Shown piece after piece: positions 1 through 22,700 of a stretch of 64,000 nt of DNA. The DNA comes from Branchiostoma floridae (lineage: Eukaryota > Chordata > Leptocardii > Amphioxiformes > Branchiostomatidae). Both the position numbers and the translations under genes were made by a program. The notes under the pieces are model-generated. The model searched no databases. It saw only the letters and a program-made list of their open reading frames with translations, and had not been told where the DNA came from. Numbering within the stretch: position 1 is the first letter of the stretch; each line of letters opens with the position of its first letter. The stretch spans positions 16,385,604 to 16,449,603 of the forward strand of contig NC_049985.1 of NCBI RefSeq assembly GCF_000003815.2. The letters run 5' to 3'.

Positions 1-1672
1 ACGTTTACGACGATTTCTCTAGCCATACTGATTTGACAAATTAATGTCAACGCATCATTTTCTCCAGTTACATGTTGCTGTTATAGCTTACCCTTGCCAC
101 TTCTTCTGTGTAACTTTTCTGCCACTCTTGTCCTGCTAAAAGCGTAATATCGTAATTGTAACACGCGGCGGAATTACACGGCAAACGGGCGCGTGGTTGG
201 GAGGGGATACAAAATACCGGCCGGAAGAAACACGGCACAATTAACTGTCGCTATGTATCTTTATACATCCTCCATGTTCCTTCCTTTTCTGTTAGTAAAT
301 GCATAAAACATAAACCTGCATGAGGATACAAAGAGTCATGAGAAAACGGACGTATACTGTCAAGAATTTTCATTTAACTTTTGTCCCTCACAACCGCTGT
401 GACGTAACACTTTACTGCTAGTGTAGATATAAAAATGGCGGGAAAATGGCTGCGTACGTTCAATTTTGCCCATTCTGCCGTAGATTCGGGCGATAATGCA
501 ACGGTTCTTCACACTTTTACATGAGTTGTAGGTCACCAACAGAAATTCAAGATTGCTGTTGAATCATGTTCGTCTTGTGCCGTGAGCATGTGTAATTATG
601 ATCTACAAATCTGACAATGAATGTGACACTGTGTTCGTCCCACGACGAGCTGCCTGTCCCAAAAAAGATACTGAAAACTTTTGGCCATGTTGTCTTCGAA
701 TGCATTGTTATCGATGCTTTGTAAATGATGTATTGGACACCTAGATGTCTGAAGTGTGCATACCTCAGAAATAACTATTGTTGCATGTGTAGATCTCTTT
801 AAATTCCATTATTTTTTATCGGCCGGTATAAGTCTTATGGCCGGTATTATGCCAATGCATGTTAATACTGCACTCAAGTATTGATGTACAATATATATGT
901 GGCAAAATCCAGCATTCATAGTCCAGGGTCCAGTGAACTCCAAATTTCCATGTCCGTCAGACGATAATACATTTTGCACCATCATCATCCATGTAAGAAC
1001 ATACTTAAGAATTCTGAAAGCATTGCTTATCTTATATTTCTATAGAGACCATTACAGATAAGCTATAAGCTGCTGTCTAGTCAGAAGTACTGTAAAATGT
1101 GTTAACTTTTGTGGTGGTTTTATTTTGCAGAAAGAGGAAAAAAGATGAAAGTTTGAGGTAGAAAAAAGTCGTTAGGTCAATGGAATATAAACACATATTC
1201 ACGGTGTTATGATTTAGTGGTGCGATATCAAAAACAGACCAAACATTTATAGATTTTACAGTTACCAAAAATCAAATTAAGTATTACGCTGATGAAGATA
1301 AGACATCCAGGTAATAAGTGTCACTGACGTAAAACACGGATGGCTGTCTGAAATGTCTGAGTCTGACCGTTTCCAAAATCATATTCAGTTTCTCGAGTGA
1401 CTGCTTCTGGGCGAAAGTTGAAGCTTTTTAGATCTATACAACCTCCAGATAATGTACTATTCAGCAATAGGTTTATCTGAAACGTGTGGTGTTTGCTAAG
1501 TACTCTTGTCAAAAACCACAGATTACAAATAATTCATTGTAGAGGCTACCATCTTACAATCTTGAGATTTCAGACCACAGACTCTGTTTCAGTGTTCCAT
1601 GATTTAATATGTCAGATGTTATACTTCAATAAATTAGAGGTTTAAGTGGAAGCATGGCTGTCTAGTCTATAA

Positions 1673-1855
1673 ATTATATAAGAACAGGGGTCGGAGATCG
1701 GTTGTTACTCTGAACTACACATTGCACATGCTCAACAGACTGTGTCTTGACAAACGATCATCATTATTTGTCAAGACAGAGTAGTCTGTTGCACATGGCT
1801 TTTATATAGTAGTACAGGGTAACAACCGATCATTGACCCCCTGTTCTTATATAAT
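1673..1855. mobile_element. Palindromic MITE (183 bp)
   Basis: Both ends carry ATTATATAAGAACAGGGG-type inverted termini, which continue through a GATCGGTTGTTAC block. The middle folds again, with GTCTTGACAAA near 1744 and TTTGTCAAGAC near 1768. The whole element therefore reads as one imperfect hairpin with no coding capacity. This is typical of a foldback MITE. The superfamily is not resolved because no clear target duplication was seen. Confidence 0.75.
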
Positions 1856-2640
1856 CTCATGTTCCCTTGTGAACAGTGTGTTAGACTCCAGTTCTCTGAT
1901 CTACCGTAGTTTTCCTTTGAAGTATAATACGGACAAGAATCTTGAGGCAGTTGTGTGGCACATAGATTTTTGTACCTTACCCTCATCAAAGGAAAAGATA
2001 TCCTTTGTTCAAAGGAAATGTTGCCAGTCACTTCTTGAAGATGTATGTGCATGAATCATACCGGTACATCTTTAGATCTAAGACTTGATCGGTTGATACA
2101 TTCAAACTTAGAATCCTTTTAATCGCCGTTTATATCTGCCATCGCTTTCCCCTTCTTTTTGCATTGAGGTATGATTTTTGGAAGTCTTACTAGATGAATG
2201 ATGTAGACGTCACTTCAGCCTGAGACTTGCAAGCATTGGTGCTGTGAGGAATGTGACCCTGTATGTCATTGTGACTGTTCCAAAATCATGTTCAGTTGCA
2301 TATCCAGTTGCTTGAGTAACTGCTAGGTTAGTAACCTTACATGTACTACCGGTAGTATATGTAAATCTGCTTCTGAGCTTCATGAGTCCACCAGAGAATA
2401 CCGGAGTGGCTGTATTGTAGTCATATTATCCTGTTAAAATACATAATTTGGGGGTTGTGTTGTGGGAGGATCTATGGTCTAAGAATTTCAAAGGGGATAT
2501 GATATTGAAAACACTTGCAGTAAATCACTATCATTTGGAGTACAGTAATACATTACACACATCCATACATTACACATAGTGTATATGCAATACATACACA
2601 CATGTGCATGAGTACAATACATGTACATGTACATGCACAC

Positions 2641-2643
<3 letters not shown>

Positions 2644-2726
<83 letters not shown>
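2644..2726. repeat. (CA)n microsatellite
   Basis: Almost uninterrupted CA dinucleotides with two ACATACAT interruptions. The open frames across it on both strands (poly Thr-His and poly Cys-Val) come from the repeat and are not genes. Confidence 0.97.
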
Positions 2727-2730
<4 letters not shown>

Positions 2731-2881
2731 TGTATGTAGGCAACTGTAATATATCAGCAAACACAAAGATTGGAATTAATCAAATTTTGGACTGTTCAAG
2801 CTTTGTGTCAGAATGATTTCTATAAACACAGAATAATGCACGTACAATGTACAAGCTGATAACGACTTGTGTTTGTTTCAG

Positions 2882-2983
2882 GTGCCCGTGTCAAAGTTCC
2901 ACGAGCTGCGGTACAACGTCGCCCACGTGCTGCGTGAGATGGAGAGTCTAGAGAAGAGAAATGTGCTGAAGATTCAGGACTAA
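2882..2983 (+). CDS. COMMD5: COMMD5-like protein, last coding exon (partial gene)
   Basis: After a pyrimidine-rich acceptor ending in AG at 2880-2881, 33 codons in phase 0 run to a TAA at 2981-2983. The peptide starts VPVSKFHELRYNVAHVLREM and ends KIQD. It matches the C-terminal tail of the COMM domain of COMMD5 (HCaRG), where a KFxELRYxVAxVLKEM core and a QD ending are known. COMMD5 is a subunit of the Commander/CCC endosomal recycling complex, and this helix belongs to the COMM-COMM dimer fold. All upstream exons lie left of the window. No other COMMD exon was found in 1-2880. Assignment to COMMD5 rather than another COMMD rests on remembered family sequence. Confidence 0.8.
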   Translation: MPVSKFHELRYNVAHVLREMESLEKRNVLKIQD

Positions 2984-3302
2984 CCAGAGTAAACATCACA
3001 AATGTCCAGATTACAACTTCTCACACAGAAATGCCATTATCCTAGCCTGTTGGTGGTGTAATCATCTGCACAGTTATTGATAATCTTGAATCCTACTCCT
3101 GGACCATGGATATTGGAGTGTGGTCAAATAGATTCGATGACAAAGTGAGCAGAGTAAATGGGATAGTCAAGTAATTATGATTATGATCGGTCCAGGAAAT
3201 GTTAAAACTAAAAGAAGAAGTTGATCCATTTTTTATACATGTATTTTCCCATGATTAGGAAAATTTTCCGTGCGAAGTAAGAAAATTATCATATTGCATT
3301 AT

Positions 3303-3841
3303 TAGGCCACAGCAAGTAAATTCTATGGATGACATCAGCGCGCATTAATTTTCGCCTGATTTTAAAAAAAAAAACAATTTTTTTCTTCTGCAGGGATGGT
3401 CAACATGACGATAAAGTACCAAAATGAGCAAATATATGTTGTATTGTAGCCTAATAATTGTACTTGTAGAAGTGACACTTGCTAGGTACCCAGGGCTGTA
3501 GTTGTAGAAATGAAACATTGGATAGTTGTAAAAGTGACACCAATATGGAAGCCATGAGTGTGGTTACCAACTTTGTTGGTGATGCCAGTCTACCACACTA
3601 ATGTCACTTTTACCACACCAGTGTATGTCTTGAATACAGGAATGAATGCCTTGTTGGCTCTGATACCATTTTTTGTCCCTTGAATTCTTGTTACAACATT
3701 CATCACAACTTTATGGTGCCTATTTTTGAAAATGTAGCCATCTTGTTTTTTTTCACCCATCTTGTTTTTTTTTCGCCCTATCGCACTATTTTTGCAATCT
3801 GCAGAGGATGTCATCCATAAAATTTACTTGCTGTGGCCTTA
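3303..3841. mobile_element. TIR element (~540 bp) with a GGATGACATC/GCGCGC subterminal core
   Basis: The left end reads GGCCACAGCAAGTAAATT followed by TATGGATGACATC. The right end is its reverse complement, GATGTCATCCATAAAATTTACTTGCTGTGGCC. Inside the left end is an AGCGCGCATTAATTTTCG block that also occurs at 22.6 kb and 38.6 kb. No transposase frame is visible, so this is a non-autonomous DNA transposon. Confidence 0.8.
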
Positions 3842-4087
3842 CGCAATGAAACAAGGTGTGATACCCAATGTTATGTGGATAAGCAATGTTCCTTTTTGGG
3901 GCCAAGTTTTACTTTTGCCAAGATAGATCTATTTCGTCCGAAATTCAACACAATCCTGACGCGGGTGTGAATGTTAAAATGCCATTTTGCACAGGGCACT
4001 AATCCAGTATTATGAAAATTTGTAGGATACTGTAAAATCAAATTTTTAGGATCTAGTACTCATTTCCCTGGAATCTTCCCCGAACAC

Positions 4088-4093
4088 AATAAA
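4088..4093 (+). terminator. Candidate polyadenylation signal for COMMD5
   Basis: AATAAA about 1.1 kb after the COMMD5 stop codon, with a TIR element between. It is the first canonical hexamer I noticed downstream. It is weak evidence without transcript data. Confidence 0.3.
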
Positions 4094-5159
4094 ACTAATT
4101 GTTTTACAGTCATGTCTGCTGTTACCCTTATCATGGACACTTCCAAACTGTTTGATAGTTCTTAGAAGATTTAATTCTCCCTGCCCACCACCAATTGGAT
4201 TCATAATAGACTTCTAAGCCTGCTCGCCCACACGTCATTATGATTTGAAGACTGACTGAAGTACAAAATTTAATGTATCTTTGATCAGATTTCCCCGCAG
4301 ACATGTTATCAGATCATCAAAGAGTGTTCCATTTGTGTTAGACAGGGCCATTCAACTTTATATTTGCACAAATGTGACTTGAGTTTTCATCTTAGGTGGC
4401 ATGAGACAAGGCATAAGAAGGAAGTTTAAGACTTAAAGGGCTTTCACACTGAAACCAAATTAGCAGGAATCAAGCAGAACCAGCCGGAATGAAAAAATTG
4501 CAAAATTTGTGCCACATTCGGGTGGGAATTCCAAATGGACCTTATATTCCCTTGACACAAGAAGGAATGAGCCAAAATGCCGTCAGAATGAAAACTTTTT
4601 TTTCTATTTCTGTGAAATCAGTGTATTCTAGAAATTCTCACTGCATTCCACATATTCTTTTGGCCACATTCTGACAGGATTCGAAGTGGCTTGCAGTTTC
4701 GGTTCTCAATCGAATGAGATAAGAATGTTTCGAATTATGTTGGAATGCCGTAGAATGCGGTCATACTGCAGTTAGAATAGATAGCATACACTTAGAATTC
4801 ACTTTGAATGCCATTTGATTCTTTTCCACTTGGAATGCACCTTGGCAGTTTTTAACATGTCAAAAACTTTCGGGCCAACCAAAAGAACGGGCACAAATAG
4901 CTGGAATGCAGTGAGAATTTCTGGAACACACTATGCATTGCCAGGAAGAGAATTTTCATTCCCATGGCATTCCGGCTGATTCTTGCTCGTCTCGGGCTTT
5001 AGCAAGTCCTTAAATTTGATGATTGTATTTGTAAGTTACAGACCTTGCTAATGATGGAATAAGGGGCAAAACGTAAATGACTGCATTTTAGTGAAAATAT
5101 ATTAAGTATAATACCTTTGGAATATCAGTGTTCATTTCTTCCATACACCCTCCCACACT

Positions 5160-5271
5160 AATCTCCAAGCAGATTCCTCTGTGGCAAGACAGATTTTTTA
5201 CCCCTCTGCCGGCTGAAGTCCTTCCCCAGCTTATGTTTCTGTCTTGCCACGGAGGAATCTGCTTGGAGATT
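5160..5271. mobile_element. Short MITE (~112 bp) with a 10-bp target duplication
   Basis: AATCTCCAAGCAGATTCCTC at the left end is matched by its reverse complement at the right, and the pairing extends through GTGGCAAGACAG to about 33 bp with one or two mismatches. CCTCCCACAC occurs directly left (5149-5158) and directly right (5272-5281), which looks like a 10-bp target-site duplication. Duplications of 9-10 bp suggest a Mutator-like origin. The element is far too short to code for anything. Confidence 0.8.
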
Positions 5272-6019
5272 CCTCCCACACAGACTAGAGAGAGAGAGAC
5301 CATATACACAACATATTCAGTCAGTTTTTTTAATGGTTCCAGACACTGTACAGCTTTAGACAGAGTTTCAAACCACCACCAAAGAACAGAAAAAAAGCCC
5401 ATTGTACTACCAGTAGAATCATTATACATAATTATGTGATCCTTCTCCTTTATCTACACTATTCTTTCAAGCTGAGTCAAAAAGGACACACTAATTGTGC
5501 GAAGTACAAAGACAATTTTACCAGACGTTGCAGTGTCTTTTTTGATACAGCATTATTGTGCTACCTGTAACTTAAATAATTTTTTTCTTTAGATTTTCAA
5601 TTTTAAGTTATAGTTTACTAGTACAACAGTGTCATATAAAATAAGATTTCTTCACACTTCATGTGAATCACTATAGCTTACTAACATGTCAATGACACAA
5701 AGTTCTGGTAGCAAAATAATCGTCCTGTTAACCAACCTATAACTTAAGCAGCACATACATTGTACACCTTTTAAATGAGAGTATCTTATTTACAGTTCAC
5801 ATTCCTGCTTATCTTATAATTGCAAAGAGAAGTGCTGGTTCTCAGGCACAAACCACCTGCAAATAGTAACATGACAAATGTGGCATCAAGAAATTTGTAT
5901 GATATAGTGATAATAATTATCATAATGTGCACTGATTACTTGTCAATAATAATACATACAAGAAATTGAGCGATACAAATTAGGCCAAATGAGGGACTTT
6001 GGTAAAGGTAAAGATAGTT

Positions 6020-6290
6020 CGATAGCACTTGTGAGGCCGTAGGGACAGTGGGTTGTTATCCACTGTGTCTAGGTACAGTATTGGAAGGCGGAGCCCATCC
6101 CTCTCCTTCCACTGCCTTTTACCTCCCCAACCAAAGTCAGGTACCCATTTTTACACCAGGGTGGAGTGAGGAAAGTCATGTCAAGTGCCTTTCCCAAGGG
6201 CACAACATCGGTGGCATGTCAGGGGATTCCAACCCAGTACCTCTAGCTTCAGGGCCAAACACCCTTACCATGCCAACACGATGCCATGTG
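6020..6290 (-). repeat. tRNA-derived SINE
   Basis: Read on the minus strand, the start looks like a degenerate tRNA: an A-box-like TTGGCATGGTAAGGGTG, then a B-box-like GGGTTGGAATCCC. It is followed by a conserved-looking body (CCTTGGGAAAGGCACTTGAC, then TTTCCTCACTCCACCC). This arrangement is typical of metazoan tRNA-SINEs. The 60-120 residue open frame on + across it is a by-product. Confidence 0.65.
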
Positions 6291-7517
6291 ACACTTACAC
6301 TATTAGTGACAAGAGAACCTCAACTTGGTCACGTTGGTAAGAATCTCACCAGACGAAGCAGCAACAGTAGTTTACAATGTGAGACAAACATTCTGCCTTC
6401 CAGTTCTCCTTCCTGATTTTGCCTGCTGATATTTAAACCTCTCTCTTCTTCTGATTCATTCCAGTTTGTAAGATTACTAACACCTGATAAGGGGGAATTC
6501 AAAACCAAGCATCTCAGGACTGAGTGCCCTCGACATAGGTGATATAAGATTCAAGCACAAAAAATATACTAGTAGTAACTAAAATTCACCAACAACTGCC
6601 TTTGTGACTGTGAGAATTAGTGCCATATTTTACAACAGAGGTAATAAGTTGTGTAAAAAACCAACTTCCCTGACAATCTACAGTGAAGCCACAAGGCTTT
6701 AGTGACAAAGTACACCTCTTCTATCCATAAAATTACATAATGATAATACTTGCTCAACACATGCTTTAAAGGCCCCTAATTCACTGCTTTAAATAATGAT
6801 TTATGTCATCAAACATACTAACTGAATGTGCATGTTGTAATGATATAGGAATGCTTGTATCTGAACTAACTTTTCACTGGGAGTCTGGAAAGAAACATGA
6901 ACAGATACAAGCAAAACGTGTTATTGTAACCAGCCTTCGAAGGTCTCATTTTGTGAAGAGACGAGTTTTAAGGTACTGCATGAAATCTGAAGCACAATAG
7001 TTGTCATCATCCTTCAATCTATATAAGTGAATACAGGAACCATTTCCCTTCTATGCCAATATTGCTTGCAATACTTTGGCAACATTTTCATCACAGAGAC
7101 CTGATATATATCAAATCGGCAGGCAACGTAATGAAACACTTCTTTTTAGTGACGCTCGCTTGCTCTTTAAGAGAACATGTTTTATGCAACAATTTTCAAC
7201 CACCATTTTGTCTGAGTATGTAAGGCTCAATCCAGGCAGACTATTGCATGTAACAAAGTTCATAGATCTAGTTTCACATAATCATGAATTTTTCCTCAAA
7301 ATAGGAAAGATTTCTCAAACTTGTTTTTCTAAATTTTCAAATGTGGGACTGAATAATACCAGACTATCCTGTAATTCCCAATGTGATATACGTTGAATTT
7401 AGATCCGGAATCCGGATGATATACAGTGTGTGCACTTCAACTAATTCAGAAAGCTACCATGAAAGCAGCGGTGACAGCCACAGCTGTTCCTAACACTACC
7501 TTCCACACGAGGCCTAG

Positions 7518-17039
<9,522 letters not shown>

Positions 17040-20028
17040 GATGTGTGGATGTGGACTACCACCCTGGAAGGCTCCAAACTGAATGTAAGGATCGTTACGA
17101 AGCAGGTTTGGCTGCTGACTGCCCTTATGTAAGCTGACCCGCGGGTACTTGTGTAACGTCCTGGGCTGGCGCTCCGCTGCGCTGAACTTACGTAAGGCAA
17201 CAATGTCACGTGGTCTGATGTAAGGGGTATGGGCGGGGTTATTCAAACTAGTGCACCCAAAGTGCAAAATAAGTGAAGATTCGAGCGAGTAAAATTATAT
17301 TTATTCGTAACAATATGGAAGAATGTTAGCAAGATGTTATATACACTCTAAACGATGTTAACTCTATCTCTGTTTATATAATTTACTCTGACCCTTCCCT
17401 CTTCCCTCATGACTTCAATGAAAAGCGGCCTGCAGGCCGATTTGAGCTTTCATGAATATTAAAATAAAGGTTCAAACAAACACTAGTTTGATGGTTATTG
17501 GAATAGTCAAAATACAATAACATTACTATTATGCTTGAGCGCATTCCAATGTTGACCAGAACATGTACAAGTTACAAATACATGTAGTGCAAGGTCAAGG
17601 TAAAAGGTAAAAGTGCAGTGAATGGCCCGGGTGGTTTAGCTACAAACACGGGATCGATATATACAGTATGTCGATTTTTCCTGCATTTTATAGAGGTGGT
17701 TAGGGTTTTGGTAGACCATTTATTTATTCATGATTACTAGAGAAGTTGCACAAGAATTGAGGAAATGTTATTTGCAACTTTATTGCATACTTCCTATAGA
17801 CATTGATTGCTGGCGAATGTTTGCACTGATTGGTCATGGGACTCCAGCATTTAGTGCCTTTTTTTGTTTCTGCCCTAGGACCCCCTAGCTTCTGTTCAAG
17901 GTGATACCCTTTGTCCATTCCCAATTTCACCTGGGTGGCTACTCTCAAAGCAGAGGTTGGTCGCGGAGATAGTAGTCTCGCGAGGCAGTAAAAATCACGA
18001 TCGGCTTGGAGAGTATAGGGCGGCGACCAAGCGAGTGCCGACGAATTTCATTCATAAAGGCGACCCGTTTATACGCTTTGTGTGTTTTGTTGTTTTTCCA
18101 GTTAACGTTATACATTTTGCATAATGTTCCAAACGTGACACGAATTCAGTTCTGGTCGTAGCGAGATTGCAGCACTAGTGGAATGAGGGCATTTATAGTT
18201 CAGCTAGTGAGCCGTCATATCATTCCCTGCATTATGGTCCGCAGGCGCCCGTCGGCGAGTCAGACTGGTATCAATTCATAGGCAAAAAAATTTTACAATT
18301 TTCTTTCTCACCAGCGGTTGTATAATTCTCTACTTACACAACGCCAGGTAGTGAGATGGCAGATTTCTTGCAGCGCAGGTGTAATGACATTTATCTGACG
18401 CTAGAGGGTGCTCTGTGATGTAACAACCAGCAGACTACATGTATACACAGCGCCATACATGTTCATGTAACGTCAAGCGTTGCTTGTATAACAGCGTATG
18501 TCAGTGGTGGATTTCCTTATTTCTTTTCAATATTCTACACACATCTTATATCGATTTCCATGTAGAAATATTGATAGCCATGAAGAATGTTCCAGCGGCC
18601 TATATGGAAATCGGCGTCCTTGACCTAGATACTAGACAATGTCTTCCAAGAAGGGTCACCGGGTCTTACAACGTAATTGAGGAATTAAATGTACCAGTAG
18701 CACACAAAAGGAGATGAAACATGTTTTTTCCATATATCATATGTTTCCTGGCCCACGCTGTGTATACATATGAGGCCTTAGAATAATCCGTGCAATCTGG
18801 TAGAAATGTAGCAAAATGTTCACCAAAATCACATGTTTCAAGAACCCACCATGCATGCAGCCATAAAACTAATTGATATAAAAGCGGGGTTGTTTTCTAA
18901 AGACTGTTTGAAGGGGTAGTAGTTGTGGACACATACCTGACTTCAGAGCCACGAAATAATAGATACTAGCTAGTATTGTTCAGATACAAATACATTCGAA
19001 ATTTCTTCTTCTTATCAAATTTCTGTCCAAGCTCTTGCATTTTTTTCTCTTCTTTGCCGTGTGCCTAAGAACAGAATAGTGTCCTATTGTATTGTATTTC
19101 AAAGCTAACCATAAAAGAAACTAGTAGCCTGGGTGTCATCCGATTATGACAGGTTTCTCCCATACTCGCTGTCCTGACTTTCCGCTGGAATTTTTGTTGT
19201 TGTCAATAGCAGCTACCAGCTTGGCAACATCTATGGCGTTTTTAACAGAGGTGTATGGGGGGGGGGGGGGGTAGTGTCCTATTTTCTGAGTCAGATAGCT
19301 TGTCCTTTTATTCTGGGCCCCGGTAGCGACCAGACTGAGCAGCACATGTTTACCCAAAACACCTGCCGCGGAGTCCGCTATCACTCATTCAGAGTCCATC
19401 CACAGGAGACAAGGGGCTAGGTAGAGTTGAATTTGAAGCCACACATAAATCGTTTAGCTCTCGTAATGCTATTAAAGATAGGTAGATAGATAAAAGCTTG
19501 CTTTGAACTAGAAAAGATACTGGCACTAACGTTTAACCCCATCAAATTGCATACTATAAAGTTTTTTCCCTTACTCTGTATCCCTATTGTAGTTTGATAC
19601 TTGGTCGTCCGAACGTCACTGTATTTTTGTCGTGTCATGATGATAAAGCTTGATTTGATTCATTTGATTTATCTGTCTGGGTGTCATTCTCTGAAGTTAC
19701 ATATGCCCTGCAAGCCTTACACCCTCTGGTTAAGCAACTAGTGATATGTACATAACACACGGAACAGGGTGGCCTTGTATATACATGATTACAATGCCTT
19801 ATACAAGTATCAGTATGTCCTTATACAAGTATCAGATTATTCAAGAGGTAAAGGAGAGGTCACCACCCACATAACCCCCGCTAAACGAAAAACACCAACC
19901 GTACTGCGGGCAGGGATTGTAGATGTTTAACGGCTTGAAAAGCTTCTATTGGTATCTATTTGTACGATACAGTGTATTTAGACTGCCGAGGTACGTTATA
20001 TCACCAGTCTTTTGCTGGCACTTTGAAG

Positions 20029-20128
20029 NNNNNNNNNNNNNNNNNNNNNNNNNNNNNNNNNNNNNNNNNNNNNNNNNNNNNNNNNNNNNNNNNNNNNNNN
20101 NNNNNNNNNNNNNNNNNNNNNNNNNNNN
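20029..20128. other. Assembly gap (100 N)
   Basis: Exactly 100 N, the usual placeholder for a gap of unknown size. It abuts a MITE whose left half is lost in the gap. Confidence 1.
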
Positions 20129-20310
20129 TTTATTTCGCGGTGCGGGAAAAGGACTTTTCGCGGTGGTTTTAATTTCGCGGTAGCGCCATGCACTGTTGTA
20201 TCTTAATGCCCTGGAAAAATGTTCGCGGTGGTTTTAAATTCGCGGTGAAATGGCCAACGCGAAAACCGCGAACATAAATCCACCGCGAACATTTCTGCAT
20301 TTACTGTATT
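20129..20310. mobile_element. MITE of the TTCGCGGTGG family, left end lost in a gap
   Basis: Repeated TTCGCGGTGGTTTTAA motifs, the mirror-image AACCGCGAACATAAATCCAC, and an ending of CATTTACTGTATT. This is the best-preserved member of the family seen at 12.9, 15.3 and 49.6 kb. The high CpG density suggests a recent, little-decayed copy. Confidence 0.7.
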
Positions 20311-22570
20311 AAACATTGCACACGAACAGAAAGGGTTTTGTACAAACTGAACAAGGCTGCGCCTGGCTCCACAACTTTGATAGACTATCTGGTCTCATAT
20401 GAAGACTAGATGATACTGCTGACCTGTAGTTGCCCATAAATGCAACCCTAGCTACTCTGTTTGTATGTAAGAGGTCATTGAGCCTGAGTGACCCACAGGT
20501 CATACTGATAGCAAACTGAATTGACGGGTCACAATTTGCATATTAATCAGGGAGAACGTGTTGTATAATAACCTACTGTAAGTTGAAAGGCTGGTTTTAT
20601 GTTCGCGATTTTTTATCATGAACCGGTCTCCATCGTGAAATCATCATACCGCCGATTCTGAGCATTCCTAGCTTTGGATCTATGTCGGGATTTTAATAAA
20701 CAACGAATGCAGACACGCGTGCACATGCAAAGACACACACATGAAACATACGTACGTCCATTAATGAAAATTAATATGCACCCATACATAACGTTACATA
20801 CAGGCAGAAAAACAAAACACACACGCACTCACACAAACACATACTTTTCCCCTAGTGCCTCCCAATGTAACAAAGGTCAGTTTAACTGCCTCAGTGCACA
20901 ATATGCACAACCTTAGGCATCTGTACAGATTAACACATAAGATCATAAGATCATAGTCATTACCACTTCAAAATAAAGGCCACGTCTCTGTTAACTTCTC
21001 CACGAGCATTCACGACCTAAAAAAGAAACTCCAAAAATATACTTTTTTGCTTTTAAAAATCACCAAAAAAACCCACCGTATCATTATAACGCGGGACTAT
21101 GCGTTAGTTGCTGTCTGAGCCCCCACGCCCCACAGTACTTATATATAATGTATGGAGAAACATAAGGTGGATACATAGACATGTTTTCACTTTTTTGTCT
21201 GTTACCTTGCGATGAGCCTTCGGGCATAAGCTTGCAACTGAAGATTCTTTATTGTCCAACAGCCCTATAACGTCCTTCATATCATCGAATTTCAAAGTTC
21301 TCACAGGTCTTTTATGCAATACATTCTTTTGTATAACTGAAACATGGATCAAGAAGATCTTCAATGTTTCCCAGAATCCCCTGAGGCTGATTCTAAAGTG
21401 GGACACAACCACCACCTGTTGGCACTGCACACAAGGACGGGTCACCGCCCGTGTGCTATATTTGGAAACGCTTGTGGCAGCGTTTGTGTAACGACACACG
21501 TGTTATCTCTCATGGTGGTCGAGCGAGCTGACAATGGTGTCATCATTTACCCACCCTGTTATGTTATCTAACATGACTAAATCAAACTTCTAGCAGTCTT
21601 CCCATTGGTTATTAGTGCCTACATCGAGGTTGTATAACTGTGGCAGACAAAGAACGCAAGTAAAGAACGGCACAGTTTGTACACGTGTGTGTGCAGCGGA
21701 CGCTCAAAATACATGTACTAAATTTTATATTTCAAACAATCAAACAGTAAATTGTGGGAAATAAAAAAATAAATCAAACGTTTGTTTACTATTACTATTC
21801 GGGAGACCTGAGTTTGATTTCATCAGTGAGTCATGTGAGTTGTGAAAAGGCCAGGCATAAAAACTGGTTAGACTGGTTCCAACCGGCCGCCAACTTTGGT
21901 AGTTTTCGGTAGCAAGCTTAAGGTCGGCAGAAAGTTCTGAATACATGGTACGGACTTTATCAGATATCAACCAATTTGTATTTGCTCGATGTTTGATTAG
22001 CATTTGATTATTGTTCAAATATTTCGAATCCCCGCCTCAAAATCGAAAATATAAACGACACATTGTTGGAAACCCCCTTAAGATCCTTCCAGACTGCCTG
22101 CAACACACCATTTTCGGTCACGATGATCCTATTGGTGAATGGATTGTCAATAGCTTATAAACTTTGCTTTTACCAGGTCAGCGTAACCCTCTGGGTATGT
22201 TTTGCACTGTTACTGGAAATCCTACCCGAAGCTCAAATCCACGCTCTCGACTTGAACTTGGATTTCTGACGCACCTGTGCTCTGGCGGTAAAAGCTTTCT
22301 GTCTGTCTACAGCTTTTTCTGACATGTCATCCGTACACGTGTGGCCGCCGTCACGTGCGTTCTTTACTGGCATGTTGAGCCAACATATAATACGTGGGGC
22401 GAGTCGGAACTTTATAATCGTGAGAGCGTGGGCACTTTACGGATATCTAGTTCGCTGAATCGGGTCAGATTCGTGACGCATCTCTCCTTCAATGTTCATA
22501 TTCACATCAGGTCCACAGTTGGATAGAAATAGACCAGCACTGTAAAATTCAAAACTGTGACATGGTTGAA

Positions 22571-22700
22571 CCATGTTGATTTGATTATTATATGGATGAC
22601 ATTCGCGCGCGCATAAATATTCGTCTGTTTCGCAAAACGTTTTCGACCACACTGTAAATTGTACAATGCAGTTCCAAAATGAACAAATATACGCCGTACA
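22571..22700. mobile_element. Half copy of the GATGACATC/GCGCGC MITE family
   Basis: CATGTTGATTTGATTATTAT, ATGGATGACATTCGCGCGCG and AAAATGAACAAATATACG match the ends of the element at 38305-38693 and the core of 3303-3841. Only one terminus was found, so it is truncated or solo. Confidence 0.6.

Larger units (their letters stand above)
1..2881 (+). other. Last intron of the COMMD5-like gene (visible part)
   Basis: No convincing coding exon is visible. The stretch holds a palindromic inverted-repeat element at 1673-1855 and a long CA microsatellite near 2644-2726. Short open frames on both strands have no recognisable domain. Confidence 0.6.
2984..7517. other. Intergenic region between COMMD5 and LONRF
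   Basis: It contains the COMMD5 3' UTR side on + and the LONRF 3' UTR side on minus. An AATAAA at 4088-4093 is a possible COMMD5 polyadenylation signal. Inverted-repeat elements lie at 3303-3841 and 5160-5271, and a tRNA-derived SINE lies at about 6020-6290. The 4440-4990 stretch is unique AT-rich DNA in which I see nothing. No coding gene is supported. Confidence 0.6.

Noticed and set aside
2488-2816. Open frames of 70-92 codons through the CA repeat
   Set aside because: Low-complexity translation of a microsatellite with no domain or splice context.
6048-6416. 122-codon frame on +
   Set aside because: Runs antisense through a tRNA-derived SINE.
17040-17267. N-terminal extension of LONRF upstream of the ATG at 17039
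   Set aside because: The frame is open, but the upstream start is TTG. No ATG lies before 17039, and 760 residues already match the family length.
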